In this document: positions 38,601 to 51,934 of the stretch, one piece after another | How the letters are laid out: each line of letters opens with the position of its first letter | Position numbering within the stretch: the first letter of the stretch is position 1 | Made by a program: the position numbers and the translations under genes | Notes under the pieces: model-generated | Database searches by the model: none | Seen by the model: only the letters and a program-made list of their open reading frames with translations | Told to the model about the DNA's origin: nothing | Assembly: GCA_037013685.1 (NCBI GenBank) | Contig: CM072891.1 | Coordinates: 12,004,501 to 12,068,500, forward strand | From: Acridotheres tristis | Lineage: Eukaryota; Chordata; Aves; Passeriformes; Sturnidae | Length of the DNA stretch: 64,000 nucleotides | Direction of reading: 5' to 3'

Positions 38601-41600
38601 ACCATGAAGTAATCACTTGGCTTCTCAGGCTGCCTCCTACCTCTCCCAGGTGAGGAATGCTCAATAGTTAACAACAAACCAACAACTAATTATATACCAT
38701 CAGTACTCACAGAGCACCTCAACTTTGTAAAGTTCATACACAAAAAGTATTTTCAATGTACACTGGAATTAAACTACCTCCCAGAAGGATGTGATTCAGA
38801 CTATTTTGCTTTTAACAACGAAGAGCAAGACAGTAGCCAATATCTAAACCTCTCCAGTCAAGACAGCTGCTCATCTAAAGAGATATGAACTTGTAGCACT
38901 GATGGACAAAAGCTCCTGAACATTGTTATGGCACAAAGGCCCGAACTGTGCTTTTCCTCTCGCTCAAAAAGCAGCATTTCCAGGGCATTTCTAAGACAAG
39001 GAGCAAGGAAAATCACTGCTGTGTTTTCAAGCCATGAGTACAAGGACAAACTTCTAAAAGGGCTGAAATTGAAATACTGAGATAAATGTTCCAGCTTGAA
39101 ACCTGCAGCAATACGAACATATCACAGCAGAAATTCACATCAAGATGAAAACAATGTCCCAAGACAGGGCATTAAATGAATCTGCACAGCCAACATGGAA
39201 AATACATCCTTGGCATGCGAATCCCGTTATTTACTATTTCTAGGTAAATAGAAATATATCCCCTAAATATCTTGAAACATATATCTCTTTTAGCATTTAT
39301 GTCATGATTTGAGGCAGCTTAACTGCAGTCTAGAGGCTGCTCATTCCTACCTTCATCAGGTCACCTCGGTTAAGTGTCTATCTTGTTGAAAGATTCAAAT
39401 GGGAATATCCTAATACTTTGAGAGAACCCAGATGGCTAAAACTCGCCACCAAAAGCTAGTGTTACTGCTAAAACAGCAAAGTTAACAGAGTTCAGGGTCA
39501 AGGAAAGGGCACCACTACAGAATACTGGAACATTACTACACAAGTTTTACAAAGCTTAGCATGTTTAATCAGAGACACTGTTAGTAAAAAAACCTGTCAA
39601 ATGTAATTTCATTTCAATTAACTGTGCTAGGATTACAGCACAGCTGGGAAACGTTTAAGTATAGAAGATTTTAGTTGCCTATTGAATTCCAGAGTGGGTT
39701 TAGCCCTGAAGGAAAAGAAGGTAAGGAGCTCAAAGCAGAAGTATTTTAATACATTATTTTGTCCACCTCAATATTCCCAATATCCAAATACTGCCAGAAT
39801 CAGAAAGCCTTATGAAGTGAATATAGCTTTAACTGATATAAAAATATACTAGAGGGTCAGATTAAAGAATGCAGAATGGGAGGATGTCCGAGGGCATAGA
39901 AAAAGGGGGAGAAGACTCCACATAATGAAGAAATGAGAATCAGCATTTCCATGAATTGTGTGAAGATCTTAGCAGTAAGAATTTCACACCAATAGAAGTT
40001 TTCATGTACACTGAGAAGCATGAAAGCACCAGCAGCCAAATTATTGAGACTTAGGACTGAAGTCCGGAGAGTATTAACAAATGCTCAGCAAGCCCAGGGC
40101 AGTCAAGCACAGCTTTGGGCAAACAAGTTACCAGAACACAACATCTCTGCAGCCAAATGGAGAAGAAATAGATAACAGCTGCTTTCAGATAGAGAATCCA
40201 GTTTAACTGCCAGCTGCTTAGCACGTGAGTGCAGCAGCAGATCATGTGAAAGAACAGGAAGCAATCCTAGAATGAACTTCCAAAGCACATAGGATGTAAC
40301 AGGATAAACTGGAGTTCAAACTGAACTGGTCCAAGCAGGCCACCACCATGACAGGACAGAACAGGATTTACACTGAGACCCATGAGCCCTGAAGTGCCCA
40401 AAGTAAAGCCCACACGCCAAATTTGGCTCAGATGATTCTGCTGTGCCTGAGGCAGAGGTGCAGCCCTCAGACAACAATTTTGTGCAGCCTTTGGACTCCT
40501 GAAAAACTGCCAGTGCAGCCTAAGGCTGAGCAAAGTTTGGGCTCCCCTGAGACAGTCCAGCTACAGGCCATGGTCATGCTAAAGGAATACCATTATCTAC
40601 AGAACCAAATGTTAGTGCCACAAAAAATCAACCTACCTGGTTGGGCCCCATCAAGTGCACCCTGGTCTGGAGGAACAGAAAAAAAGTTATAGCAAGCCAA
40701 GCTTTGCATCCTTTCCCAGAAAGTAATCATGAGGGCAAAGTCTGAGAGCCTAGCCAGATTGCCACCGGGATGCATTTAACTGCTGTCTTACAGCATTCAA
40801 CCTCCTTCCATTTCATCTTGCCCCCTGCTCCTCTCCAAAGCAGCCTTATCTAACAATCAGAGGCAATAATAGCAAAGCTTGATTCCCAGATCTCTTTTTT
40901 GAATTTGCAACTAATTCTGTATAATCAAATTTCTTGCCCTTACTGTTACATTTCCTCTGCCACCAAAATGGTAACTGCTGTACTGCCACTTTTAAAAGGG
41001 TTAATTGCAATTAATTATGAAGTCCTCTGAACAACTTCAGAAGTGCACAGAGAATAGCATCATACCATATGAATAACACATCCTAAAGCCATAACTTGTT
41101 TTCATAATTAGTAGATTCTGAATTAAAAAAACAAACTGCCAATTAGAGTAATTTAAAAAAAAAAAAAGGTCCCTCTAGTTTATGAAGGCATTTATTATCA
41201 CACCTAGCCTCTTTCCATCACTCTCACAGCTATATACTCAACAGACCCACATGGGCCTATCAAGACAGGAGCCTTTGCAGAGCAGGGCTCTAGGAAGAAA
41301 TTCTCCATTCTCTTAGCCTCCCTCAGAAACTTAAAATTTCTTAGATACTCTCCCTTCCCTTTATCTTGCATATCAAGATATGGTGCATAAGCTGGGCTTG
41401 CTTTGGATGGACTCAATTCTACAGAGGCAATTCATTATTTTTTTATCATACAAAATATTCTTGCACAAACAAACAAACAAAAAAAGTCAAAAGCCAGAAA
41501 TTACATCCAAAAGCAGCAGAAATGCAGGCAGTCTGTTTTAATGGAGCCAGTAACAACGTACCATGCCTGAAGGGAAAAGGCCCCTTATTTTTGCTAAGGG

Positions 41601-44600
41601 GCCTTTGCTGAGTCCATTAGCCACCAAAGGCACTCTGCAACACACTTTCAACACAAGTTTTGTCTGCCACTTCTACCTTTACCTGCCTAGACAAACAACA
41701 GCTACTGGAAGATAGATTTTACTTCCCCATGTCAATCACCAACACTTACAGCAAATCATCAGCACTGGTCACAGCTGTGGCACCTGCAGCCACCTTTGTT
41801 GGGGAGGTTTGGTACCAGATTCACCAATAAAAACAGATTTACTGCTGAAATTGCAGCTTCAATCCAGTAACACAAAAAGAAGATACACTCATAGCTCTCC
41901 ACCTTGTTTTCCCACTTCAATTACAGGTCTTACACATATTGGCATCACAGCTTTTCTGGGAGGGCAGCCTCACAGATTGACAATTAATGATGTGAGGCAG
42001 CAGATTTCCCACACGAACTAGCAGAAACATGCTTTGAGATCCAATAAAGTTTTGAAATCACAGGTCAGAGATTATGTAGCTGGAGTATATTAGTGACAGC
42101 CACTTTTCTGACCACTGATACCCTGCCATTTCTCTATGACAGGGAGAAATGCATATGCCAATATATGTTAGGCCCCCATTTTCTTATCCCAAAAGAAAGC
42201 AAGGCACTTATTGTGTAAAATGGGAATACTGATGAACCTCATAGCCATAGTTTTGCATATTTACCACAAAGAAGAGACCAGTATTTCAGACTGGGCAGCA
42301 GAACGAGGAAGGAACACCTTGCCAGAGCTGACAAGAGTCCTGCTCTTCCCACACAGTCACAGGTTTCCAGTACAAACTGCCATCTCCAGAGATCTCCTTT
42401 AGACTATTATTAACTACCTGCCTTAGTTTTGCAATTCAGCCTGTGCTAAAATTCAAGGCCAAGACTATGTCACATCTAGTCTGCCTCAACCCCCAAGAAG
42501 ATGGAAGCAGCACCTTTGCCATGTAAGAACTGGCAGGAGAACACAGAAACTCTCAACATAACAGAAACGGGATAGTTCCTTAATAGCCCTCAACCAGGAG
42601 CTCGTGTTTCCTCTGAATGCTATGTGACGTGAGCAAGGGAAAAAAACACACTCTGCAGAAGTGCATTGTGCAATGAAATCAAACCTCCTCTCTTTCACCT
42701 TCTGGGCACGTGTAAAGAAGAATCTTACTGCTACAGTGCTCACAAAAAGAGGCACTGAGAGTCAAGAAGAACAAAACCACACAGAGTCCTCTCCAGAGGC
42801 TGCATAAAACACTCCATAAACACACACTTTAAGGCAAGTCTGAAAAGACCAGCAGAGCACCAACATCTTCCTTCAGAAAAGCATTGAGTCCCAGAACCAA
42901 AAGAATGTTTTCTTATACTAAAATACTGTGATTCCTAACAATACTCCAGTTCTGAGTACTCCCTCAGGACTGTGGTCCAGATGCCTTTTGCTGTCATCTT
43001 TGTGTAACACACCACCACATGGGACAGCAGTGACATGCCTGCTCCTTTCCCATGGACAGCCTCTTCCCGCAAGGTCCCGTCCCCAGAAGAGACAGGAGCA
43101 TAGGCCACAAAGGAGAGTCACCAGGAAACTGATGCACTATTTTTAAGTGAAAAACCAACCCCAAAACCTTAATTTTCCTAACAAATTCTGCAAAATATTT
43201 TTCAGTACTTTTCCCTCTTAGGTCAGATAGCCAGGCTTTTCAAATCCAGCATGCCTTGGACTGAATCAGAAATTAAAGTCAGCTAGTAAATGAGTGTGCT
43301 AGCTTTTTATCATCAAAACTGGGGTTTTATTAAGTTATTAACACCATGCACATATCCAGCAAGAGGCAACTACTTTTCTGACCACATAGGATAGATAACA
43401 CTGGGGTCATGGAATTCAGCCTGAGGATGGGAACTAGCCTTCTGCTTTTGTCTCAAAATAGCATCATCATCCCAGAACATGTTTCAGGGCAGGCAGGAAC
43501 AGAATTAGCCACAAGCTTTCTGCTCTGAAGTGCAGAACAGGGAAGGACATGGGAGAGAAAGCTAATTAATCAATAGAATGGATAAAACTATCCTTGATGT
43601 GCTGCCATTTGCTAATATTTACAAGAGAACTAAGGTAATTTTGTTTCAGGGTCAGCATAGCCAGTGTTCCTTGCACCTGGAGCTGCTGACAAACATAATT
43701 TGTCAGCAGAGCCAGATCTGAACAGTTTCATATTAATCCTCCAATAAGATTTTTATTCTCCAGGATATCTCTAATAGGATTTTTCCAGACTCTCCCAGAT
43801 GGTTTGTCTCCAACTACAATCCAGAGAACACCACCCTGTCTGATACTCTGAACAGTTAAAACAATCAATTACTAAAAAAAACCAAAACCTAACAGCTTCA
43901 CCCTGGAACCAATACTACAAGTCAGACCCCTTTGATCAACGTCATAAATTCTCCTTTCAGGAGATGAGAAACCAGCAAGTCTCAAAGCTATATGGCAGCA
44001 AATCCTCTATCTGGAGCTGTGCTCCAAGCTCTCCCAGCGCCAAGAAAGGCATCACACCACACGCCGTGTGTGGGACCATCACATGCTTTCAGACACATCA
44101 GCTACCAGCGAAAATTGCCCAGCAAGAGGCAAGAACAGAAGCTTCTCTGAGCTGTTTCTGCACTATGAAGAGACACTGCAGGGACACAGAGCTCACTAGG
44201 AATACAAATTTAAACCACAACGGGAAGAGTTCAGAATGCAGGCATAGCTCCCATCATCCCACCCCAGAATCTTTTCAGGAAGCTGGCTAATTCTTCATTT
44301 GCCACCCTAGACCGTCAAATTACTATGTTCCAACAGCCACTGACACACACCTCCAGTGCAGTGATACTCCATTCAGAGAGCTTGTCAAAGAAAGTCATGT
44401 TACCTCGGAACAGAAAACCCATAGAAAGAGTGGTGTTTATGTCAGGAGGCAGCAGACAAAGTATATCCTTGGTTTGGGCTGACATTCCAGTCTTATCAAT
44501 GTCTCCGATCTGAACTCTGCTAAGCACTTTGTCTGAAGCTCAGTCTGTATCATTTAACTCCCCCTTTCCCAGAGTCCTCAAACACCAATTACCTCTGCCA

Positions 44601-46883
44601 TTTGCATTCCAAATATTCTGGCTATTACCACTGAAATGGTGGAGTCCACACATCTGTCCCTTTCCAGTTTCAGCAGTAAAGACCAGGGTGCAGACCTCCA
44701 TAAAGCCCAGTCCTGAAACTCCAGCACCATGGAAAAGAAGCTTTGTAACACATTTGTTAAGGAAAACACTTCTGGCAAACCTATAAGGCATAATGGCCCA
44801 AATGTCAACACCTGGCCTGTCAAACCAAGCAGGAGACAATAAACAACAAGGTTTTGAGTCTGCCATTATAATTTTGTTCCACAAAAGATGGAACATGAAA
44901 GAGCAGGAAAAAGAAAGATCATTTGAGAAAACTGCCCAGAAAAGAATGATATCAAGACAACTCTTACCAAAGTAAGTGCCTGAGACTCTTTCCGTTGTGG
45001 TCAAACTCTGCTGCAGAACAACCCTAAATCAGGAGGACTCCAGCTTGTGCCTCTGCTTCCTTGAAAATTCACACTTGGGGCAGGGACCAAGGTACAGAGA
45101 GATGGCAGTAGGAGGGATAGGAGGTGGCATCAGGAGGGGTATGAGGTGGCTATAGTCAAGCAGGAAGTATGAATCAAGTCACAACAAGTTGAAGAAGTGC
45201 TTCTTTTCAAGGAACACAAGACAAACTGACCTTACCCTTTACTCAGGCTCACCACAGCAACCTAAAGATTACCCCCAAAACTCTTTTTTATGGAGGTCCC
45301 ATCAGTATATCACCAAGAGTTAGTGTAAATAAAATAATATGGACAAGAAAACACAAAGAAAATCCAAATGCTTGTGACCCTGATGAACAGGGTCCTCGTA
45401 GTGGAACACAGGCCTATTCCCCCTATTTCAGATTGCTGTACGTGTTATTTCTGGACAGGATGGCAAGCTCTGGCCATTCAGACATGAGTGATGCCACCTA
45501 CTGTGGCTTACTCAGTCAGCTGAGGACCTTAGAGCTGTATTGCTTAACTAGGTAATTTCTGCGGCATTATCAAGCAAAAACCACTTTTGTGCTCGGGATG
45601 TAGTAAAGGGCCATATCTAAAACAATTCAGCAAAAGCAACTGAGTCCTGACAATAACATAATCAAGTCAGCAAGAGACAAGAAGTAACCCAAGTTTAGCT
45701 AAGTCAATGGAAAATTACATGTATCACAAACAGTCAAGAAGTTTGGTGTTCCTTCTGTGCCACCAGTCATTGCCACTTGTGCTGGGCAAACAGCAGATGT
45801 CTCCAGAGCCCTATTAGAAAAGCCCTTCCTCATCCCAGCTGCAAAGACATCAAAGGACAAAACAGAAAGGCTCCTACCTGCTACCTCCACGATGTGGTGC
45901 CTGGCGATATCATAGTAGGGATCATCCCACTGCAGGTGAGTGACAGGCTCAGGGGAGCCTTTGGAGTCATCTGCATAAAGTACAAACAGTCAGAAGCTGG
46001 GATGTGGAGTACATTGGCAAGTACAAAGAGACAGAGATATAAGAAAAAATGCCACTTCTACATGCAGGGACTAATGTATGCAATTGTGCACCTTGAAAAC
46101 CCACTTCAGAAATTCTGAGCGGGCAAGAGCAGCAATGACTTCAGGAGAGTCCTGTCAGTCCTACAAGATCCATGTGTCCCTCAGAATGTACACTCTCTCA
46201 AACAACTGTTCAGATATGCCACAAATCTTCACAAAGACAAAACCCAAGGACACCATCATGGCTTTCTAGGAAAGGACGATCTTAACATAGTGCCTTGATG
46301 GATGGTCATCCTGTACGTCCTTCAGCTAATCTTTCCTGACCTCTTTATTCACAGTTCATAGCCCAGGATTTCAGAGAAACAACTCAGATCTCCAGCCCCA
46401 CCTTCCAGATGGAATGGAGACCATTCCAGTCCAGGAGGCCAAACTCTCCTGCAAGAGAACGCAATGGAGGACACTCAAGGATTTGCAGCACATCTACACT
46501 GTCAGCAGCAAAATGTAGCCAGGCACAGGACTGAAAAGAGTGTATTTACAGCAGCTGGCTCTACACTTTTTAATGCTGCTCAATACTAAGGATGATTCAC
46601 TCGGGTGTGGTGCAAGTTTAATGCGTCTATAAAGCTTTTAAATGGAGCTGGGGCTCTCTGTATATGTAGCTATGACCACAATGTTGCAGGACAAACAACT
46701 GCTTTTTGGCCAAAACCCAGATCCAAAACAAGCAGGATACTTACCTGATTTGGGAAAAGCAGGGACTTCATCTGCTGGCCAGTTCTTATCATCTATGGAG
46801 GCCAGTTTGAGCTGGCTAAGAGACTGGCTGGTATTATCCAAGTTCGGGTCATCCTGAAGTTCTGACAGTGGGTCTGTAGCCAT
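29674..46883 (-). CDS. ARHGAP1: ARHGAP1, Rho GTPase-activating protein 1 / p50RhoGAP (12 coding exons)
   Basis: Stimulates GTP hydrolysis by CDC42, and also RHOA/RAC1, in the cytosol and on endomembranes. Coding segments in transcript order: 46745-46883, 45878-45970, 35347-35434, 34980-35111, 34396-34482, 33724-33822, 32972-33079, 31681-31757, 31222-31299, 30536-30664, 30281-30384, 29674-29853. All junctions are GT/AG in matching phase; total 1314 nt, 437 residues (human 439). The start is the ATG at 46883 in a good context (GACCATGG), giving [12 protein letters not shown]. Residues about 60-215 form the CRAL-TRIO/BCH lipid- and GTPase-binding domain ([16 protein letters not shown]). A proline-rich SH3-ligand segment, [12 protein letters not shown], is at about 231-242, and the RhoGAP domain follows to about 432. 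The catalytic arginine finger is in GIFRRS (about R283), and the motif [14 protein letters not shown] is conserved. The protein ends KELFEAAEA, with no sign of a broken frame. Confidence 0.96.
35435..45877 (-). other. ARHGAP1: Large ARHGAP1 intron (non-coding stretch)
   Basis: A 10.4-kb intron between the second and third coding exons. I see no exon, RNA gene or recognisable transposon in it. It contains the perfect short hairpin at 41576-41606 and scattered A-rich runs (for example near 41155 and 43875). Open frames of up to 154 codons (44540-45004, minus) show no family resemblance. Confidence 0.6.
41576..41606. repeat. Perfect 12-bp inverted repeat (hairpin)
   Basis: AAAGGCCCCTTA (41576-41587), a 7-base spacer, then its exact reverse complement TAAGGGGCCTTT (41595-41606). 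It lies deep in the large ARHGAP1 intron. It is too short for a normal microRNA precursor, and no longer stem is seen on either side. Confidence 0.9.
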
Positions 46884-46916
46884 GGTCCCCAAATACCGCA
46901 GTTTATTTTGCAGCGT
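46884..46916 (-). other. ARHGAP1: 5' UTR part of the ARHGAP1 start-codon exon
   Basis: On the minus strand an acceptor-like CATGTTCTAG ends at 46917, followed by ACGCTGCAAAATAAACTGCG and then the start codon at 46883. So the exon with the ATG probably runs 46916-46745. Another AG slightly upstream (CTCTGCAG, about 46929) is an alternative acceptor. Confidence 0.5.
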
Positions 46917-49900
46917 CTAGAACATGGACTGCAGAGATTGTTAGGTGAGACACAGAGATCACAAATCTACCTCCCCACAAAGGTGCTTTCTCTTCTCACT
47001 GATTTCCCCCCAATACTCCCTTATCTTTACTTATCCAGAGATTGTTTCTCCTCTCCCTTAATACAAGCAGGAATTCCTCCTCCTCCTCGCTGGTGGCACA
47101 ACAGGTCAGATTCTTTCATGCCAATTGCTATCAAAGGCCATCAAGAGCTGTACCAACCCTCTCAAGGAGTCTCTGCTTGACCACAGCTCTGGACAGAATA
47201 GTTTTTCTCTCCTGAAACAGAAGCAGCACCAGGATGCTGAGGAAGGCGACAGGCTGCACCAGCCCCTGCCTGATACACTCCCTGTATGGCTCTGAGCTCC
47301 CCCTCCCTCCGAACGGCTGGCACAAAGCCCGCCTGTTTCCACAGTTGGTCCAGTGCTGGAAGCTTTCCCAGCTTTCCCCCCTTCCTTCTCCCCACAATGG
47401 AGAACCAGAGCTCTCAATAACATTGAAGTGGGTGCTTCAGTGTGCTGGGATCTGAAGAGAGAAGTGAACAGCTCCTTAAAACAGGAATTTTTTAGGGAAA
47501 ACAATACACATACAACCCTCATCCCCTTTTAGCATCACCCAGTAAATCCTTTCTCCTACATAATAGCTAGCAGCAAGGAATCATCTCTTTCATTTAAAGC
47601 CATACAGCCTGAATCACTATTTTTCACCAAGCATGCCATAAGGAGACCAAAGAATTAAGAGGGTCCAAGAAACAGACAGCTCAGTGCATTTGCTGTTGTT
47701 TGCAAATACTTCTCACTCTCATCTGAAGCAGAAGATACATTAAAGCTGGGTCTGAGCTAGCACAGCATACAGGACCTCCTAAGAGTACCAACTCTTAGGG
47801 ACAACCCTTGGGAAGCAGCTGTTATCCTCTGAATTCAGTCTCCTGGAAGTAAGCAAGGAAACATTAAAAAGGACAGCTATGCAGATCTGGATTGCTCACA
47901 CAGACTACATGCACAGTAATTCAGTGGTCAGCAGGCAGCAAGCCAAGAGGAACTGTAGAAAAACAAAGTGACACCTTGCATTAGCAAGAGTCTCTACAAC
48001 ACCGTTTCACAGAAATGCTTGTGCTTATATTGCTTTATGAGGAGAGCAAAGGGTTCAAAGATGATCTGAGGAGAAACAACACCTTAGTGTGAAAAGCATA
48101 TTTGCAGTAAAGCTATTTTCTTTAGCAGAATGGAGAGGGGGCAATGATGTTTTGCATCTTCCACCTCTAGAGCTTGAATGTGTATGTTTATCCAGAGAAA
48201 ACAACGAAACAGTTACTCAGAGTGAGCACAGAGGACAAGACCCGTGAGAGATTGAGCTCTGGAAGATGTCACATACATGCTCAGGTCTGTATTTGCCACC
48301 AAGCTTGGGGAGGCATTTTGAGACCACAGAAAATTGGATATTCAATGGTTTTCCTCTCCCTTTGGACCATTCCAAGCTTATTATTTACTTCGTGTCCTCC
48401 CTTATCTGCTACTCACCAGTTTACAAACAGTTTCCACCTTTCTGGGCTCCCAAAGGACTGGAAGCTATTGCTAATCAAATGCAGTGTTTCCCAAAATATG
48501 AAAGAGCATGACATATACAGGCAGCAGTCCATCAAGACAGCACATCAGACGCACAGGGTCCCACCACTGCAGCCACGCAAAGATCCAAGCAAAATGATTC
48601 TCTTCCCTCTGGTGAGGGCTGCCACAGCTGCCTGACCTCTGATCTCGACAGGGCAAGGAGCAAGAATTCAGGTTCCCTAGCACCGTGAGCTCATGCTGGA
48701 ACCACGAAGCAGTGGAGCCAAAGGACAAGGACTCCCCACCCCTAGCAGCTGATCTGATTTCTATGGTAACAGCAGGCACTGACTCCTATGACTCAGCGAG
48801 CTTAAAGCATTTCCCACAGGAGCTCAGCAGCCCCAAAAGCCAGTGCCCCATGCTGAGGAAACATCCATGGCTCGCCAGGGCAGCCTCTCAGCATTCACAG
48901 CTCTCAGGGACTTCCCAGCCCTAGCGGGGACAGGGGACCCACATTCGACTGCTGCCATCCACTGAGATGCCTTTCATGGGAGATTCTCGGGGACGCCAGG
49001 TAGCAACCACTTCCCCAAAGCCAGGTCCTGAAACGCTCAGGAACCAAATCCAAATCCCCCCACAGTGCAGTGACGGTGCAGCCACAGGGCCAGCAAGTCA
49101 CCAAGTGTCCTCACTTGTCCCTACACAGATCACCCACTTGGCTTCACAGTCAACTTGCAGCACTTATCCAGAGAAAGAAGAGCAAGTTCTTAGACAGCTC
49201 TGGGGGATTTCCCTTGAGGCATAAAATTAATCTTAGTGTGGCACCATGTAGAAGAAGGAAGTTGTTAATAGGGTCCACACTGCAAAAAGAACCCAGTGGA
49301 TAGTGCTCTGGCCTCACCCCTTGGAAAAACAGACAAGGCTCTCCAGATACCTTCATGTGCTTTTCACAGCCAGCTCCATTCCTTGCCCGTAGGTTACTGC
49401 TCCATGGTATTAATGGAAGCAGATCCAGAGCAGAAGGCCTCTCAGATTCGAGGTCCTTTTTGTGAACCAGACTGTGGTACCCAGAGAGCCCCAGAAGGTT
49501 TTGCAGAATTTTCTCCAGCCTTTTCCCAACACGCAAAAGGCAAAAGCACGGGGTTTCACATAAGATAACCATACAGCAGTTTAGGACATGTAATCCTCTA
49601 AATGCCTGGGAACTAGCAGGCTCTGAGAAGGACAGAACTATAGTTAGGAGGTAAGACACAAATCGAGGATTTTTATATAAGGATACACATTTCACTTTCC
49701 AACAGTGCAGCTGCATGAGATGCTTCCCTGTGTACTCAAAAATGAACCCTAAGGATCTGTCATTAAACAGAAAATCCATATGTATCATGGTGATATAGTT
49801 GTTAAAATGGGTAAAGTGTTTTTTAAAAACATTTCATGTTTTTTTAACAATAAAAGAGCATTTCAACAGATTTAACTCAGTTTAAAAACTGCACCTGTTT

Positions 49901-51934
49901 TACATAAATGTCATAACAAGATGCACGTGGTACATTTCATATAGAAAATAATAAGATAAGAAAAAATTACATACCTAGATTTAAAAACCAAAAATTCTAG
50001 CCAAACATTTAAAAACTAAAGAAAACACATGGCAGCAGAAGCATTTACTTCCTGCCAGGCTCTAAAGAGCCAATTGTTACCTTTTTTCCAAGTATTTAAG
50101 TATGTTTTCTGCAACTACACTGCACCTGAACATTTGCTGTGCAATAAAAACTAATTTTCCTAGATAAGAGAGACATGTGATGGAGAATAGCACATTCTGG
50201 TAAAGGAGAGGACTCAGACCATTAAAATACAATTTTTACACAAATTCTGAGCTGAAGATTCCTTATATAAGATCCAGAATTTACCCAGGGAAGACCATTC
50301 ACTTATATCCAGGAAATCTTGGTAGCTGCTGTTCATGCAAACTATTTTTTTTTCTGCAATTTTAGTAGCTGCTGTTCATGCAAACTATTTTTTTCTGCAA
50401 TTTTAGTTTCACTGCTTTTCTACCATTTATTTCTAAGCTACACCTGCTTGGTAGTTTCCTCTTCCTGTTTTGCTTCCAGATGTACTATTAGTTCAGAAGT
50501 GAATTACACTTCAAAATATGTCCATGCACATATTACCACACCCTGGAGCTGTACAAACAATAAAGAATTACAGAACCAAAGTGGCCTCTTCCGTGCAAGA
50601 TGAACAAGCAATGGTCAGATACAACACAGTCCCAGTTCCAGGATTATTTTTCTCACTCTGGTGCCATCCACGCCTCCTCCCAGTTTTGGCTTATTTGCAC
50701 AAATGTCTCTTTCTCTGTACACAGCAATCAAGACCCTGCACTTTGCTATAGTGTTAAAAACATGCACATTGCAAGAAAAGGGAGCAGTTACTCAGCAGCA
50801 GACCTTCAGAGTACTCACGTGAGTTCCAGATCCAAGACTCACCCGCAAAGGCCACTCTGTGTCTTCCCTCACATCAAGACTGATGATACCACCCAGAGCA
50901 TCACCACCCTGCTACTACCCTGGAAGAACCTAGAGGTCAAAGGCCAGACCTTGTCACGGCTCACCATGACCAGTAAATTCAGGACAGACACACTATTGCT
51001 CAGGGAAGATCTTTGGTCTTTCATTATTCCAACAGCTTTTTAATTGAGCAGCCTTCCTTCCCTGGATTGAGTCATCTCAATCCGTTTGCTGAAGGCCACC
51101 TCTATGCCCGCTGGAAATCCACCCTAAGAAGCACTCAACCTCCCCTTACTGGTTCTCTGCAGGGTCTGAGGGCAAAAGTGCTGAACTCTGCCAGTGTCCT
51201 CTCCGGAGCTGCTGCACAGAGTACAGAGGCTGCTCTCAGTGCTGTGCAGGACCCACCCGGGACTCACACGTGAGGGAGGCAGTGGGGCACACACAGCCCT
51301 GCGCGGGCTGCACCCCTCCTCCTCATCCCCTCCACCGCACATCTGTTCTCTCCTGTTCCCTTCGACTCATCTCCTGTGAGACCCCTGAGCGAACCTCAAG
51401 ATTGCTTACGAGACTCACAGATTTGCTATTAATGCTGTTGAAACAAAGGTCGCCTAGTACGCGCCAGCTGCCCGAAGGCAGGACAAGTACCAGCCCCTGC
51501 TGCTGAGCACGGAGGTTAATGGCAGCCAGCCCCAGCGCCAGCCCCGCCGCAGCCGCCGAGGTCGGGAGCAGCCAGCAGCAGGCCCGGCGGCGCCGCTCCG
51601 GCGGTACCGGCACCGCCAGCCCCGACCGGCGGTGCCCAGGACACCGCGGGCTGCCGGCCCGGCTCTCCCCGCCCAGGTGCCCGCGGCGCTTCGCCAGCCG
51701 CGCTCTTCCCGCCAGCCGCGCACCGCGGGCGAACCGAGCCGCTCCTTCACGGGGGGCGAGCCCGGCAACACCCGGACGGAGAGCTGGGGGCTCCGGGCCC
51801 AGCCCCGGCCCGCTCATCCCCAGCCCCACCGCCGGGCCGCTCCCCCGCCCCAGCAGCACCAGGACAGGCCGGGCCCGCTGCTGCAGGCAGGGCCCGTCCC
51901 CGGGCACCCCACACCGCCCCGCCGGTGCCGGTAC
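46917..51934 (-). other. ARHGAP1: ARHGAP1 intron 1 (non-coding stretch)
   Basis: Five kilobases between the candidate first exon and the start-codon exon. It holds a 43-bp tandem duplication at about 50323-50408 and a minus-strand open frame of 212 codons (49150-49788) in which I recognise nothing. No RNA gene or obvious transposon was seen. Confidence 0.55.
50323..50408 (+). repeat. 43-bp tandem duplication
   Basis: TAGCTGCTGTTCATGCAAAC, a T run, then CTGCAATTTTAG occurs twice in direct succession, from 50323 and from 50366. The copies differ by the length of the T run (9 versus 7). This is a recent duplication, probably from replication slippage. Confidence 0.9.

Noticed and set aside
44540..45004. 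154-codon minus-strand frame in the large ARHGAP1 intron
   Set aside because: No domain, no splice links and no repeat similarity; expected by chance in an intron of 10 kb.
46884..46892. Upstream in-frame start for ARHGAP1 three codons earlier
   Set aside because: That codon is TTG, not ATG. The ATG at 46883 has a strong Kozak context and matches the family start.
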